From: Janibacter sp. A1S7
GTDB taxonomy: Bacteria; Actinomycetota; Actinomycetes; Actinomycetales; Dermatophilaceae
DNA: 64,000 nt
Assembly (NCBI RefSeq): GCF_037198315.1
Contig: NZ_CP144913.1
Span: forward strand, 2,356,001 to 2,420,000
Direction of reading: 5' to 3'
The notes below the pieces were generated by a model. It was given only the letters and a program-made list of their open reading frames with translations. It ran no database searches and was not told the origin of the DNA. Positions 28,393 through 38,321 of the stretch are shown piece by piece. The position numbers and the translations under genes were made by a program. Each line of letters begins with the position of its first letter. Position 1 is the first letter of the stretch.

Positions 28393-29202
28393 ATGGACAA
28401 AGTTGTCACCTCACCGGCCGAGGCCGTCGCGGACATCCCCGACGGCGCCACGCTTGCGGTGGGCGGATTCGGGCTGTGCGGCATCCCGAGCGTGCTCATC
28501 GACTCCGTCCGGGCGTTGGGGGTGAAGGATCTCGAGTGCGTCTCCAACAACTGCGGAGTGGACGACTGGGGCCTGGGATTGTTGCTCGGCGGCGGTCAGA
28601 TCCGCCGCATGGTCTCCTCCTACGTCGGGGAGAACAAGGAGTTCGCCCGCCAGTACCTCTCCGGTGAGCTCGAGGTCGAGCTCACTCCGCAGGGCACCCT
28701 CGCCGAGAAGCTGCGCGCCGGCGGGTCCGGCATCGCCGGCTTCTGGACCCGCACCGGGGTGGGCACCCAGATCGCCGAGGGCGGACTGCCGTGGCGCTAC
28801 GACAGCGAGGGGAACGTCGCCGTCTCCTCCCCTGCCAAGGAGACCCGTACGTTCACGGTCAAGGAGCGCGGCGCCGACGGCTCGGTGGTCGACACCGAGC
28901 ACGAGTTCGTCCTGGAGGAGGCCATCACCGCGGACTACGCGCTGGTGCGCGCCACCCGGGGTGACCGGCACGGCAACCTCGTCTTCGAGACGACCACCCG
29001 CAACTTCAACCCGCTGTGCGCGATGTCCGGCCAGGTGACGATCGCCGAGGTCGAGGAACTCGTCGAGCCCGGCGAGATCGACCCCGCCGAGGTGCACCTG
29101 CCGGGCATCTACGTCCACCGCGTCGTCCCCCTGACGCCGGAACAGGCCGCCGACAAGCGGATCGAGAAGCGCACCATCAGCGACGACAACAAGGAGGCCT
29201 GA
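28393..29202 (+). CDS. scoA: 3-oxoacid CoA-transferase subunit A
   Basis: Alpha subunit of succinyl-CoA:3-ketoacid CoA-transferase, which activates acetoacetate during ketone-body or short-chain acid use. 269 residues. [14 protein letters not shown] matches the CoA-binding glycine-rich motif, and [23 protein letters not shown] and [10 protein letters not shown] are typical. The stop is followed after one base by the scoB start, with AAGGAGG inside the end of scoA serving scoB. Confidence 0.93.
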   Translation: MDKVVTSPAEAVADIPDGATLAVGGFGLCGIPSVLIDSVRALGVKDLECVSNNCGVDDWGLGLLLGGGQIRRMVSSYVGENKEFARQYLSGELEVELTPQGTLAEKLRAGGSGIAGFWTRTGVGTQIAEGGLPWRYDSEGNVAVSSPAKETRTFTVKERGADGSVVDTEHEFVLEEAITADYALVRATRGDRHGNLVFETTTRNFNPLCAMSGQVTIAEVEELVEPGEIDPAEVHLPGIYVHRVVPLTPEQAADKRIEKRTISDDNKEA

Positions 29203-29203
29203 G

Positions 29204-29842
29204 ATGGCACTCACCCGTGAGCAGATGGCCGAGCGCGCGGCCAAGGAGCTCCAGGACGGTGACTACGTCAACCTCGGCATCGGCATGCCGACGCTGGTAC
29301 CCAACTACGTACCCGACGACGTCGAGATCGTCCTGCAGTCCGAGAACGGCATCCTCGGCGTCGGCCCCTACCCGAGAGAAGCGGACATCGACGCCGACCT
29401 GATCAACGCCGGCAAGGAGACCGTCACGCTGCGCAAGGGCGCCTCGATCTTCGACTCGGCCACCAGTTTCGGGATGATCCGCGGCCGCAAGGTCGATGCC
29501 GCCATCCTCGGCGCCATGCAGGTCGCCGAGAACGGTGACATCGCCAACTGGATGATCCCCGGCAAGATGGTCAAGGGCATGGGCGGTGCGATGGACCTCG
29601 TCCACGGCGCCAAGAAGGTCATCATCCTCATGGACCACACCGCCAAGGACGGCACGCCGAAGATCCTCACGGCCTGCGAGCTGCCCCTGACCGGCAAGGG
29701 CGTCGTCCAGCGGATCATCACCGACCTGGCCGTCATCGACGTCACCGACGACGGGCTCGTCCTGCGCGAGCTCGCCCCCGGAGTGACCGAGGACGAGGTA
29801 CGCGAGAAGACGGGGGCGAGCCTCACGGTCGATCTGGACTGA
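29204..29842 (+). CDS. scoB: 3-oxoacid CoA-transferase subunit B
   Basis: Beta subunit, 212 residues, carrying the catalytic glutamate in [38 protein letters not shown] and [11 protein letters not shown] are standard. It forms an operon with scoA. The 3-hydroxybutyryl-CoA dehydrogenase gene 2.7 kb downstream may belong to the same short-chain acyl-CoA route. Confidence 0.94.
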   Translation: MALTREQMAERAAKELQDGDYVNLGIGMPTLVPNYVPDDVEIVLQSENGILGVGPYPREADIDADLINAGKETVTLRKGASIFDSATSFGMIRGRKVDAAILGAMQVAENGDIANWMIPGKMVKGMGGAMDLVHGAKKVIILMDHTAKDGTPKILTACELPLTGKGVVQRIITDLAVIDVTDDGLVLRELAPGVTEDEVREKTGASLTVDLD

Positions 29843-29857
29843 CCTCCGAGCGTCCAC

Positions 29858-29901
29858 AGGGCCGCACCACCGCTCCCGACGACGGGGTGGGGCGCGGCCC
29901 T
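29858..29901. terminator. Hairpin terminator between convergent scoB and glycosyltransferase
   Basis: Outer arms AGGGCCGC (29858-29865) and GCGGCCCT (29894-29901) pair perfectly, and an inner CCACC/GGTGG pairing continues the stem with a small bulge. No T-run. The rest of the 265-bp gap (29843-30107) shows only a short GC hairpin near 29957-29970 and no gene. Confidence 0.6.
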
Positions 29902-30107
29902 TGGGCTGAGCGCCCGCGGTTCGATGGCCATCTGTCGCACCTGTGTCGGTGGTTGCGGGCGGCTCCGCCCTGAGTCGGGCCGCTGGATACCTCCGCCCAT
30001 GACCGGCACACCTCGACGTGGCCGGGAAAACCCTCGGATGACCGCGTACAACGCGGTCGGGTCAAGGCCTCCCGGTCCCGTCAGGGCTTCCCGGGCGAAG
30101 GACCCCG

Positions 30108-31103
30108 TCAGTCCTTGGCGAGGTTCTTGGGGCTGGTGAGGAAGCCGATGCCCCAGGACCAGTGCATGGTGGCGATCGCGAGGGGAACGCGGGTGCGCAC
30201 GGGGGGTGCCTCCCCCTTCGAGATGATCCAGCCGCCGATCCCGATGGCGACGGCATAGCCGGCGGGGACCGCCCACGCGGGCCGCCAGGCGAGACCCAGC
30301 AGGCTCGCGGCGACCGTGCCCATGACCATCGCCGGCGGCGCGAGGTAGCGGGCATTCGCGGTCCCGGGGTGCTGGCGGGCGACGACGCGGCGCCAGCGTC
30401 CGTAGTTGAAGTACTGATCCGCCAGCCGCCCCACGGTGGACCGGGGCCGGTAGGTGACGACGAGGTCTGGAGTGAACCACACCCGGCCACCACCGGCACG
30501 GATGCGGTGGTTCAGCTCCCAGTCCTGGGCACGCGCGAAGTGCGGGTCGTAGCCGCCGACCCGCTCGAGCGCCCCCCTGCGGAAGACTCCGAGGTAGACG
30601 GTGTCGGCCTCGCCGGCTCCCCCTCCGGTGTGGAACCGGGCCCCGCCGACCCCCAGGGGGGACTTCATCGCACAGGCGATCGCGCGCTCGAGATCGCTGA
30701 CCCCGACCGCGTTCATGATCCCCCCGACGTTGTCAGCGTCCGTCTCCTCGAGAGTCGCGACGGCCGTGCTCAGGTAGTCCGCCGGGATCTCCGCGTGTGC
30801 GTCCACCCGCGCGATCACCTCACCGCTGGACGCCCCGATCGCGCAGTTGAGGGCGTCCGGAGTGCGCCCGGAGGGATTGGGCACGGTGCGCACGCGGGGA
30901 TCGGCCGCCGCCAGCTCGGCCGCCACCTCGGCGGTCCGGTCGCTCGACGGCCCGACGGCGAGGACGACCTCCAGCTCGCCCGGCCAGTCCTGACGCAGGA
31001 TCTGCCCGACCGAGTCCGCGAGGTGTCGCTCCTCGTTCAGCACGGGCATGATGACGCTCACTCGGGACAACACGGGCTCCAGTATGGACAAGGTCTCGAC
31101 CAC
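30108..31103 (-). CDS. Family 2 glycosyltransferase with C-terminal membrane helices
   Basis: Envelope-type GT2, similar to ExoA-like succinoglycan transferases, up to 331 residues. RVSVIMPVLNEERHLADSV opens the fold, VDAHAEIPADYL contains the D-x-H metal motif, and QDWELNHRIRAGG is the acceptor-side motif. Two or three helices lie near the C-terminus. The start is uncertain among GTG 31103, 31073 and 31061; homology begins close to 31061. It is divergent from the LCP gene, as in related genomes. Confidence 0.86.
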   Translation of the reverse strand: MVETLSILEPVLSRVSVIMPVLNEERHLADSVGQILRQDWPGELEVVLAVGPSSDRTAEVAAELAAADPRVRTVPNPSGRTPDALNCAIGASSGEVIARVDAHAEIPADYLSTAVATLEETDADNVGGIMNAVGVSDLERAIACAMKSPLGVGGARFHTGGGAGEADTVYLGVFRRGALERVGGYDPHFARAQDWELNHRIRAGGGRVWFTPDLVVTYRPRSTVGRLADQYFNYGRWRRVVARQHPGTANARYLAPPAMVMGTVAASLLGLAWRPAWAVPAGYAVAIGIGGWIISKGEAPPVRTRVPLAIATMHWSWGIGFLTSPKNLAKD

Positions 31104-31166
31104 GGCTGTCGGGACTCGCCGCTCGCATCATGCCCGTTGCCAGTCTTTGCTCTTATCCTCGTTCGC

Positions 31167-32513
31167 ATGCCTGACCGCCCCTCACGTCCCCGTCGACCCT
31201 CCGGCGACCCCCCGTCCGAAGGTCGGGACGGTGACGACGCGATCGTCTTCGACGCCCGACGCGGCCGCCGAGACGGTGACGACACCGCCCGAGCGATCCC
31301 GACCGGCCGGCGTGAGCGCCCGGGACGGCCGGCCGCAGGCGGCCAGCCGTCACAAGCACAACGTCCACCCGCTGCCCGACGTCGTCCGGAGCAGCGGGAC
31401 GAACCGCACACCCGGGTCATGCCCACCGGCAGCCCTGCGTCGCGCCCCGCCGCCGACTATCCACGAGATGGTCGTCGCCAGAGCCCCCCTGACGGTCCCG
31501 GTCGCCCGGGCGGGCCCGGGGGCCCGGGCGGCCACGGCCCCGCTCGTCCTCGACGCCGACGGCCGGGTCGCAGGTTCGTCTCGGTCCTGCTCGTCCTCGT
31601 CATGGCTTGGGCCGTCGGCATGTTCTGGGCCGTCAGTGCCTCATGGGCGGAGGTCAACAAGGTCGACGCCACCCCGGACGGCGACCGCCCCTCCAGCGAG
31701 GGACGAAATGTCCTGCTCGTCGGCAGCGACTCCCGCGCCGGGTTGACCTCGAAGGAGCAGGAGCGGCTCGGCACCGGGAGCGACACCGGGGGCGCCCGCA
31801 CGGACTCGATCCTCGTGCTGCACACCGGCAGCGGTCCCTCCACGTTGGTGTCCATCCCCCGCGACTCCTACGTCGAGATCCCCGGACACGGGATGAACAA
31901 GATCAACGCCTCCTTCAGCATCGGTGGCGCGGAGTTGCTGACCGAGACGATCGAGCACAACACCGGACTCGAGATGAACGGCTACATGGAGATCGGCTTC
32001 GGCGGTTTCGCCCACGTCGTCGATGCCGTCGACGGGGTCGAGATCTGCGTCGAGAACGCCATGGACGACGAGAAGGCACACATCAACCTCCAACCCGGGT
32101 GCCAGGTCCTCGACGGCAAGACCGCCCTGGGCTACGTGCGGGCGCGCTACTCCGACCCCAAGGGCGATCTGGGCCGCGCCCAGCGCCAGCGGGAGTTCCT
32201 CGGCGCACTCTCGGACAAGGTGATCTCCCCGGCCAACCTGCTGCTGCCGTGGCGGGTGCACTCCTTGGGCACGTCGAGTGCCGGCGCACTGACCGTCGGC
32301 GAGGACGACTCGATGATCAGCACGGCGCGCGCTCTGTGGGCGTTCCGCGGGATCTCCTCGGGTGACGGCAACTCCTTGGCCGTCCCCACCAGCAACACCA
32401 GCCTGCCGACGGCGGTCGGGACGGCCGTGGTGTGGGACGAGGCGCGGGCAGAGCAGCTCTTCGCCGACCTGCGCGCGGACGAGCCGCTGTCGATCACACC
32501 AGATGACAGCTGA
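31167..32513 (+). CDS. LytR-CpsA-Psr (LCP) family glycopolymer ligase
   Basis: Attaches lipid-linked glycopolymers to peptidoglycan outside the cell. 448 residues: a disordered Pro/Arg/Gly-rich cytoplasmic tail (about 1-135), one membrane helix (about 137-157), then the LCP domain with NVLLVGSDSRAGL, GGARTDSILVLH, STLVSIPRDSYV and a late RARYSDPKGDLGRAQRQREF. ATG 31167 is chosen; the far longer open frame upstream overlaps the opposite gene and has no support. Confidence 0.92.
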   Translation: MPDRPSRPRRPSGDPPSEGRDGDDAIVFDARRGRRDGDDTARAIPTGRRERPGRPAAGGQPSQAQRPPAARRRPEQRDEPHTRVMPTGSPASRPAADYPRDGRRQSPPDGPGRPGGPGGPGGHGPARPRRRRPGRRFVSVLLVLVMAWAVGMFWAVSASWAEVNKVDATPDGDRPSSEGRNVLLVGSDSRAGLTSKEQERLGTGSDTGGARTDSILVLHTGSGPSTLVSIPRDSYVEIPGHGMNKINASFSIGGAELLTETIEHNTGLEMNGYMEIGFGGFAHVVDAVDGVEICVENAMDDEKAHINLQPGCQVLDGKTALGYVRARYSDPKGDLGRAQRQREFLGALSDKVISPANLLLPWRVHSLGTSSAGALTVGEDDSMISTARALWAFRGISSGDGNSLAVPTSNTSLPTAVGTAVVWDEARAEQLFADLRADEPLSITPDDS

Positions 32514-32534
32514 CTGCGCCCCCGGTGAGGTGAG

Positions 32535-32567
32535 CATGGTCACACGGACGTTAGTGTGACTGCCATG
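32535..32567. promoter_or_regulatory. Palindromic operator candidate overlapping the hydroxyacyl-CoA dehydrogenase start
   Basis: GTCACAC at 32539-32545 and GTGTGAC at 32554-32560 form a perfect 7-bp inverted repeat around an 8-base centre. An outer CATGG/CCATG pair lies at 32535-32539 and 32563-32567, the latter including the ATG. The position suggests repression of the dehydrogenase. The GTCACAC half-site also occurs before whiB. Confidence 0.5.
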
Positions 32568-33425
32568 GAAAACAGCATGGACAAGGTCGGGGTCGTGGGA
32601 TGCGGCCTCATGGGAGCGGGCATCGCCGAGGTGTGTGCTCGCGCCGGTTCTGACGTCGTCGTCGTGGAGTCGACCCCGGAGCGCGCCGACGCCGGCCGCA
32701 GTCGACTGGAGAAGTCACTTCGTAGGGCGGAGGAGCGCGGTCGCCTCGACAGCGCGGACACGGTCCTCGGGCGCATCCGGGTCGTGACCGACCTGAGCGA
32801 GCTCGCCGACCGGGACCTGGTCGTCGAGGCCATCGTGGAGGACGAGACGGCGAAGGTCGAGCTGTTCGAGCAGCTCGACGAGATCGTCGAGTCACCCGAC
32901 GCGATCCTCGCCTCCAACACCAGCTCGATCCCGATCATGAAGCTCGCCACCGTGACGAAGCGTCCGGCCAACGTGCTCGGCGTGCACTTCTTCAACCCGG
33001 TGCCCGTCCTCAAGCTCGTCGAGCTCGTCCCCTCCCTGATGACGGCCGAGGAGACGACCGAGCGTGCCCGCGCCTACGTCGACGGCAGGCTCGGAAAGCA
33101 CGCGATCACCTGCCAGGACCGAGCCGGGTTCGTCGTCAACTCCCTGCTCATCCCCTTCATCCTCAGCGCCATCCGCATGTACGAGTCGGGTTTCGCAACC
33201 GCCGAGGACATCGACCAGGGATTCGTGCTGGGCGCAGCACACCCGCAGGGCCCGCTCGCTCTGGCCGACCTGATCGGCCTGGACACGACGATGGCGGTCG
33301 CCCAATCGCTGTACGAGGAGTTCAAGGAGCCGCTCTACGCGCCCCCGCCCCTGCTCGCTCGCATGGTCGACGCAAACCTGCTCGGCCGCAAGGTCGGCCG
33401 CGGCTTCTACACCTACGACGCCTAG
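32565..33425 (+). CDS. 3-hydroxybutyryl-CoA dehydrogenase
   Basis: NAD(P)-dependent oxidation of 3-hydroxybutyryl-CoA to acetoacetyl-CoA (fadB2/hbd type), about 286 residues. VGVVGCGLMGAGIAEVCARA is the nucleotide fold, NTSSIPI and LGVHFFNPVPVLKLVEL hold the catalytic His, and GFVVNSLLIPF and GLDTT follow. The start is ATG 32565; GTG 32556 and ATG 32577 are alternatives. A palindrome overlaps the start. The product links to acetoacetyl-CoA used by the CoA-transferase pair. Confidence 0.93.
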   Translation: MENSMDKVGVVGCGLMGAGIAEVCARAGSDVVVVESTPERADAGRSRLEKSLRRAEERGRLDSADTVLGRIRVVTDLSELADRDLVVEAIVEDETAKVELFEQLDEIVESPDAILASNTSSIPIMKLATVTKRPANVLGVHFFNPVPVLKLVELVPSLMTAEETTERARAYVDGRLGKHAITCQDRAGFVVNSLLIPFILSAIRMYESGFATAEDIDQGFVLGAAHPQGPLALADLIGLDTTMAVAQSLYEEFKEPLYAPPPLLARMVDANLLGRKVGRGFYTYDA

Positions 33426-33475
33426 GAGCCACGGTCCGGGAGCAGCGCCCGCGGATCGCTCTCGTGGTACAGCAC

Positions 33476-34900
33476 CTACATCGGCAGCATCGGACCGTCG
33501 ACCAGCTGCCAGAGGACGCCACCTCCGACCCCCAGGGCCACGGTGAGGACCGCCGAGACCACAGCGGTCCGCGCCGACCACGGTCCGGGGTCCGCTGCAC
33601 CACCGGCGGAAGGTCGGAAGGCCGGTGCCAGCCACCGTAGGTAGTAGAAGAGGCTGAGCACCGTGTTGACCAGCAGGACGATGACCAGCCAGGCATGTCC
33701 GCCGTCCCAGGCGGCGCTGGCCACGGTCAGCTTGCCGACGAAGACCGCCGTGGGTGGGGTCCCGACGAGTCCCAGCAGGGCGACCACAAGAGCGCCGGCC
33801 AGCCACGGGTGCGACGAGGACAGACCCCGGTAGGAGGTCAGGTCCCTTCGTTCGGGCAGCGCCGCAGTGACCGCGAACGCGGCGACATTGGTGACGGCGT
33901 AACCGGCCAGGTAGACCAGCAGCGCGGGCAGGGCCAGGTCGGAGCCGCGGACGACGACCACCGCCACGAGCAGGTAGCCGACCTGACTCACCGTGGACCA
34001 GCCGAGTAGTCGGCGGGGATCGTCCTGCCAGAAGGCCGCCAGATTGCCCACTGTCATCCCGGTCACCGCCAGCACAGCGACGAGCAGGGCCCAAGCCCGA
34101 TCGGGTGGAAGTGCCTCGAGTAGACGGTAGAGGGCGACCAACGCCCCGACCTTGGGCACGGTGGTGAGGAAGGTCGCCGCAGTGGCGCTCGTGCCCTCGA
34201 CGGCGTCGGGGATCCAGAAGTGTCCCGGCACCCCGCCGGCCTCGAACAGCAACCCGGCCGCGACCGCGACGACCCCCGCCACCATCGCCCCTGCGGAGAC
34301 GGCAGCAAGCCGCTGTGCAAGGTCGATGTACCCGGTCGTCCCCGAGAGTCCGTAGAGCATGGTCACACCCAGCAGCAACAGGATGCCGAAGAGGGCACCC
34401 ATGAGGTAGGCCTTCATCGCGGCCTCGGCGCTGCGTGCGCCACCGGCCATGCCGATGAGGCCGTAGATCGGGATGCTCGCCAGCAGGAACCCGACGACGA
34501 GCACCATGAGGTCCGTGGCACCACCGAGGAGACAGGCCCCCGTGGCGGAGAAGAGCAGCAGGGCATACGTCTCGCTCTCCCGCGGGGAGTCGGCGACCTC
34601 GTCGGCCGCGATCCCCACCACGAGCAGGGTGGCCAGGGCGACGACGACCCGGGTCACCGTGGTGGCGGAGTCGATGGCGAAGGTGCCATCGAACGCCCAC
34701 TGCGCCCCCTTCGTCCCGATGACGACCGCCGTGGCAGCCGCACCGGCAAGAACGATCAGGGCGACCACACGGGTGACCCACTGCCGTGTGCGGGGCAGGA
34801 AGGAGCCACCGAGCAGCGCGACCAGACCACCCGCGAACAACAACATCTCGGGGACCAGCAGCAACGGGTTCATCCCCGTCATCGCGGAAGCCATCGTCAC
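33476..34900 (-). CDS. nuoN: NuoN-like complex I membrane subunit (divergent)
   Basis: Antiporter-like membrane subunit with about 14 helices, 474 residues, last gene of the Nuo-like operon. The family features GVPGHFWIPDAVEG and TVPKVGALVALYRLL are visible. By alignment from memory with E. coli NuoN, the TM5 glutamate (E133) is replaced by a non-acidic residue in GFLLASIPIYGLIG, and the TM7 lysine (K217) by Glu in LLFEAGGVPGH, while the K247 equivalent remains. The GTG start overlaps the nuoM stop (GTGA); ATG 34894 is an alternative. Confidence 0.85.
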   Translation of the reverse strand: MTMASAMTGMNPLLLVPEMLLFAGGLVALLGGSFLPRTRQWVTRVVALIVLAGAAATAVVIGTKGAQWAFDGTFAIDSATTVTRVVVALATLLVVGIAADEVADSPRESETYALLLFSATGACLLGGATDLMVLVVGFLLASIPIYGLIGMAGGARSAEAAMKAYLMGALFGILLLLGVTMLYGLSGTTGYIDLAQRLAAVSAGAMVAGVVAVAAGLLFEAGGVPGHFWIPDAVEGTSATAATFLTTVPKVGALVALYRLLEALPPDRAWALLVAVLAVTGMTVGNLAAFWQDDPRRLLGWSTVSQVGYLLVAVVVVRGSDLALPALLVYLAGYAVTNVAAFAVTAALPERRDLTSYRGLSSSHPWLAGALVVALLGLVGTPPTAVFVGKLTVASAAWDGGHAWLVIVLLVNTVLSLFYYLRWLAPAFRPSAGGAADPGPWSARTAVVSAVLTVALGVGGGVLWQLVDGPMLPM

Positions 34901-36393
34901 CGACCCACGAGGGAGACGACGACGTCCGCGGCAGGCTCGATGACCGCCAGGAGCGGTCCGGGCAGGACACCGATGAGCAGCGACAGCACCATCAGAGGAG
35001 CCACCGCCCAGACCTCTTCCGGTCGCAGGTCCGCGAATGCGGTCGAGTGGCCACGCGTCCCTCCGGTGAACACCCGTTGGAGTGCGCGCAGGAACAGCGC
35101 TGCGGTGATGATGATCCCCAGCAGGGCGAGCGCGGTGACCGGGGCCACGGCAATGCTGCCGGTGAAGATCTGGAACTCGGCGATGAACCCGGACAGCGCC
35201 GGCAGGCCCAGGGAGGCGAAGGCGGCCACGGCGAACAGCACCGTCAGGCGTGGGGCGGGTGCAGCGAGCCCGCCGTAGGAGTCCATGTCGCAGGTGTCGG
35301 CCCGATCGTGGAAGACGCCGGCGAGCAGGAACAACGCGCCGGTGACCAGACCGTGACTGACCATCTGGGTCACGGCGCCGGTGACGGCGATCCCCCGCGC
35401 CTGCGTGGTGTCCCCGGCGACCAGACCGGCCGCCCCGAGGGCGAGCACGACGTAGCCCATGTGGTTGACGGAGGTGTAGGCGATCATCCGTTTCAGGTCG
35501 GTCTGCGCCAGGGCGACGAGGGCGCCGTACAGCACGGAGACCACACCGATGACGATCAGCACCCAGGCCCAGGCCCGCCATGCCTCGGGCAGCATCGGCA
35601 TGGCTATCCGCACGAAGCCGTAGGTGCCCATCTTCAGCAGTACCGCGGCCAGCACCGCGGATCCGACAGCAGGTGCGTCGGTGTGCGCCGCAGGGAGCCA
35701 GGTGTGGAAGGGCACGGTCGGGGTCTTGATCGCCAACCCGACGAGGATGCAGGCCAGGACCAACCCACCCCCGACGGAACTACCGGCCAGCGGGGTCTGC
35801 TCGGTCAGCTCGAGCATGTCGAACGTGTGCGGATCGGCCGCGACGTATAGACCGATGAACCCGGCGAGCAGGGCCAGGGAGCCCAAGAAGGTGTAGAGGA
35901 AGAACTTCAGCGCCGAGCGGGCCGCCTGGCCGTGCCCCCAGCCGGCGATGACGAAGTACATCCCCACGATCGACAGGTCGAAGAAGACGAAGAAGAGAAT
36001 CAGGTCCGCAGAGACGAACAGTCCCAGGCTGACGGTCTGCAGGAACAGGAACAGCGCGGCGTGACTGCGAGGGCGGTCCACGCCGCGCAGTGAGTAGATC
36101 GCGCAGACCAGGAAGATGACGGCGGTCATCGCCACGAGTGGGAGGGAGAGGCCGTCGAGCCCGATGTGGTAGCTGCTGTCCACGCCCGGGATCCACGGCG
36201 CCTGCTCTTCGTGCGCCAACGCGCCCCGGCCGGGGTCCTCGTAGTCGAACCAGAGCCAACCGATCAGCACGAGGTCCACCGCGCTCACGATCAGCCACAC
36301 CCAGGAGGCAGCAGTGCCGCCCCCTCGTGGCAGCACCACGAGCCCCAGGGCTGCGGCCAGAGGCAGGAAGACGACAAGAGAGAGCACGCTCAC
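34897..36393 (-). CDS. nuoM: NuoM-like complex I membrane subunit
   Basis: Antiporter-like subunit, 498 residues with about 14 helices. AIKTPTVPFHTWLPAAHTDA and AVLLKMGTYGFVRI keep the two channel lysines of NuoM. The TM5 acidic residue is Asp (FFVFFDLSIVGMYFVIAGWG) where most NuoM proteins have Glu. QTDLKRMIAYTSVNHMGYV and MVSHGLVTGALFLLAG are well conserved. The GTG start overlaps the nuoL stop by four bases. Confidence 0.92.
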   Translation of the reverse strand: MSVLSLVVFLPLAAALGLVVLPRGGGTAASWVWLIVSAVDLVLIGWLWFDYEDPGRGALAHEEQAPWIPGVDSSYHIGLDGLSLPLVAMTAVIFLVCAIYSLRGVDRPRSHAALFLFLQTVSLGLFVSADLILFFVFFDLSIVGMYFVIAGWGHGQAARSALKFFLYTFLGSLALLAGFIGLYVAADPHTFDMLELTEQTPLAGSSVGGGLVLACILVGLAIKTPTVPFHTWLPAAHTDAPAVGSAVLAAVLLKMGTYGFVRIAMPMLPEAWRAWAWVLIVIGVVSVLYGALVALAQTDLKRMIAYTSVNHMGYVVLALGAAGLVAGDTTQARGIAVTGAVTQMVSHGLVTGALFLLAGVFHDRADTCDMDSYGGLAAPAPRLTVLFAVAAFASLGLPALSGFIAEFQIFTGSIAVAPVTALALLGIIITAALFLRALQRVFTGGTRGHSTAFADLRPEEVWAVAPLMVLSLLIGVLPGPLLAVIEPAADVVVSLVGR

Positions 36394-38321
36394 CTCACGA
36401 GGACGAGGACGAGGACACCGACCGTGAGAACCACGACCGCTTGCAGGTAGTACTGGTGGAGTTGTCCGGTCTGGGGCCGACGCGCGAGCGCACCGAGCCG
36501 GCCGATCAACCGCGCAGTGCGCTCGACGATGCCGTCGACGCGCACCGTGTCGACGTGGCCGGCGCGGACGGCCAGCGCGAATGTCGCCGACGAGACGCGC
36601 CCCACCCCTGCGTCGAGGGAGTGGTCGTCGGCCCGACCGACGCGACCGGCCAGCGTCATCGTCGCGACGGCGACGCGCTCCACCCCCGCGTCGAGCACGC
36701 GGTCGTCGAACCGAGCCAGCGCCCTTGCCAGCCGCAGGGTCGGGCGGACAACGCCTCCGTGCACGGCCCGCTCGAGCCGTAGCCAGTCCGCCGCCCACCG
36801 GGGTTCCGGGGCCCGCCAGAAGGCAGCCATTGCCACCACGACCAGCGCGATCATCGCCGACAGCACCATCTCCCACACGGACGGCTGCGCGGACATCCCG
36901 CCCATGGCCGCACCCAGCCGTCCGGCCAGTGGCGGGAGCGCAAGCACCCCGAGCCCGGTCGCACCGATGGCCAGGACGACCACAACGGCCTTCTCCCGAC
37001 CCGTGACCTGACCGATGACCGGCCGATCCGTCTGCGTCCTCGTCATGCGCCCGTGGCGTGACGTCGCCCTGACCGGCCGGATGAGCCACAGCACCTTGGC
37101 GGCGTACCCCGCCGACAGGGCGGCAGCGGCAAGCCCGACCGCGTAGAGGCCCACCGACTCGCTCCGCGCGGCCACGAGTACGGCGTCCTTGGTGGCCCAT
37201 AGAGACAGCGGCACCACGCCGGCCAGTGACAGCGCGCCGATGATCGCCGACCAGCCGACCACCGGCCACCGGCGCGCTACCCCGCGCAGGCCGTCCAGAT
37301 GCTGCGTGCCCAGGACGGTCAGCCAGACCCCGGCGGAGAGGAACAGCAGAGCCTTCGTCGCTGCGTGGGCCACCAGGTGCGCCGCTCCCCCACTCACGGC
37401 TCCCAGGCCCGCGGCGAGGACGACGAATCCGAGCTGCGCCGAGGTGGAGGCCGCGAGCAGCTGCTTGAGGTCGCGCTGGGCCAGCGCGACCCCGCCGAGA
37501 ACCACCGCGGTCAGTGCACCCATCCATGCCGTCGTCGGCCCCGCCCAGCCGGTCGCACCGATCGCCGGCTGGGCCCGCAGCAGCAGGTAGCCGCCCATGG
37601 CCACCATGGCGGCGGAGTGCAGCAGCGCGCTGACCGGACTCGGACCTGCCATCGCCCGCGAGAGCCAGAAGGAGAAGGGCAGCTGAGCCGCCTTGCCGAG
37701 CGCCGCCACGAGGATCCCGACGACGGCGAGGTCCCGCCACCCCGCCGACGCCTGCGGCAGGGCGGACAGCGTCAGGCCGGCGCCTCCGGCCACTGCGGCA
37801 CCGGCGGCCACGTACAGGCCCAGGTCGGCGGCTCGGGTCGTCAGGAACGCGGTCAGTCCAGCCGAGACGCGGTGCTCCTCGCGCCACCAGAAACCGATCA
37901 GGGCGTAGGACGTCGCTCCCATCACCTCCCAGGCCAGGAGCAGGGTCGGCACCGTCGTCGCCGCAGCCGTGAGCAGTGCCGCCGCAGCGAAGAGCAGCAT
38001 CAGCCCGTGAAAGCGGGCCTGCGACTCGTGGACCTGACCGGTGGAGAAGACCAGGACCAGCAGGGTCACCACCGTCACCATGGGCAACATCAGCGCGGTC
38101 AGGGCGTCCACGGCGAGACCGAAGTCGGCCCCGGCGACGAACGGCAGAGCGACCTGCGGACGCATGGCGGCGGCGACCAGGGACAGCGCGAGAACCAGAG
38201 ATGCGGTTGCGAGCGATATCCGAGCGGCCAGCCGCTCCGCCCTCGGGGTGATCACCAGAGCAGCTCCGACCCCCGCCGGGACCACCGGAAGCAGCCAGAG
38301 CACCGACTCCGAGCCGGTCAT
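36390..38321 (-). CDS. nuoL: NuoL-like complex I membrane subunit
   Basis: Antiporter-like subunit with C-terminal extension, 643 residues. AWEVMGATSYALIGFWW keeps the TM5 glutamate, LGKAAQLPFSFWLSRAMAGP the TM7 lysine, and SALLHSAAMVAMGGYLLLR the following His. The C-terminal part (about 500-643) has a long amphipathic stretch and a final helix, in line with the lateral arm. The start ATG overlaps the nuoK stop (ATGA). Confidence 0.92.
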   Translation of the reverse strand: MTGSESVLWLLPVVPAGVGAALVITPRAERLAARISLATASLVLALSLVAAAMRPQVALPFVAGADFGLAVDALTALMLPMVTVVTLLVLVFSTGQVHESQARFHGLMLLFAAAALLTAAATTVPTLLLAWEVMGATSYALIGFWWREEHRVSAGLTAFLTTRAADLGLYVAAGAAVAGGAGLTLSALPQASAGWRDLAVVGILVAALGKAAQLPFSFWLSRAMAGPSPVSALLHSAAMVAMGGYLLLRAQPAIGATGWAGPTTAWMGALTAVVLGGVALAQRDLKQLLAASTSAQLGFVVLAAGLGAVSGGAAHLVAHAATKALLFLSAGVWLTVLGTQHLDGLRGVARRWPVVGWSAIIGALSLAGVVPLSLWATKDAVLVAARSESVGLYAVGLAAAALSAGYAAKVLWLIRPVRATSRHGRMTRTQTDRPVIGQVTGREKAVVVVLAIGATGLGVLALPPLAGRLGAAMGGMSAQPSVWEMVLSAMIALVVVAMAAFWRAPEPRWAADWLRLERAVHGGVVRPTLRLARALARFDDRVLDAGVERVAVATMTLAGRVGRADDHSLDAGVGRVSSATFALAVRAGHVDTVRVDGIVERTARLIGRLGALARRPQTGQLHQYYLQAVVVLTVGVLVLVLVR

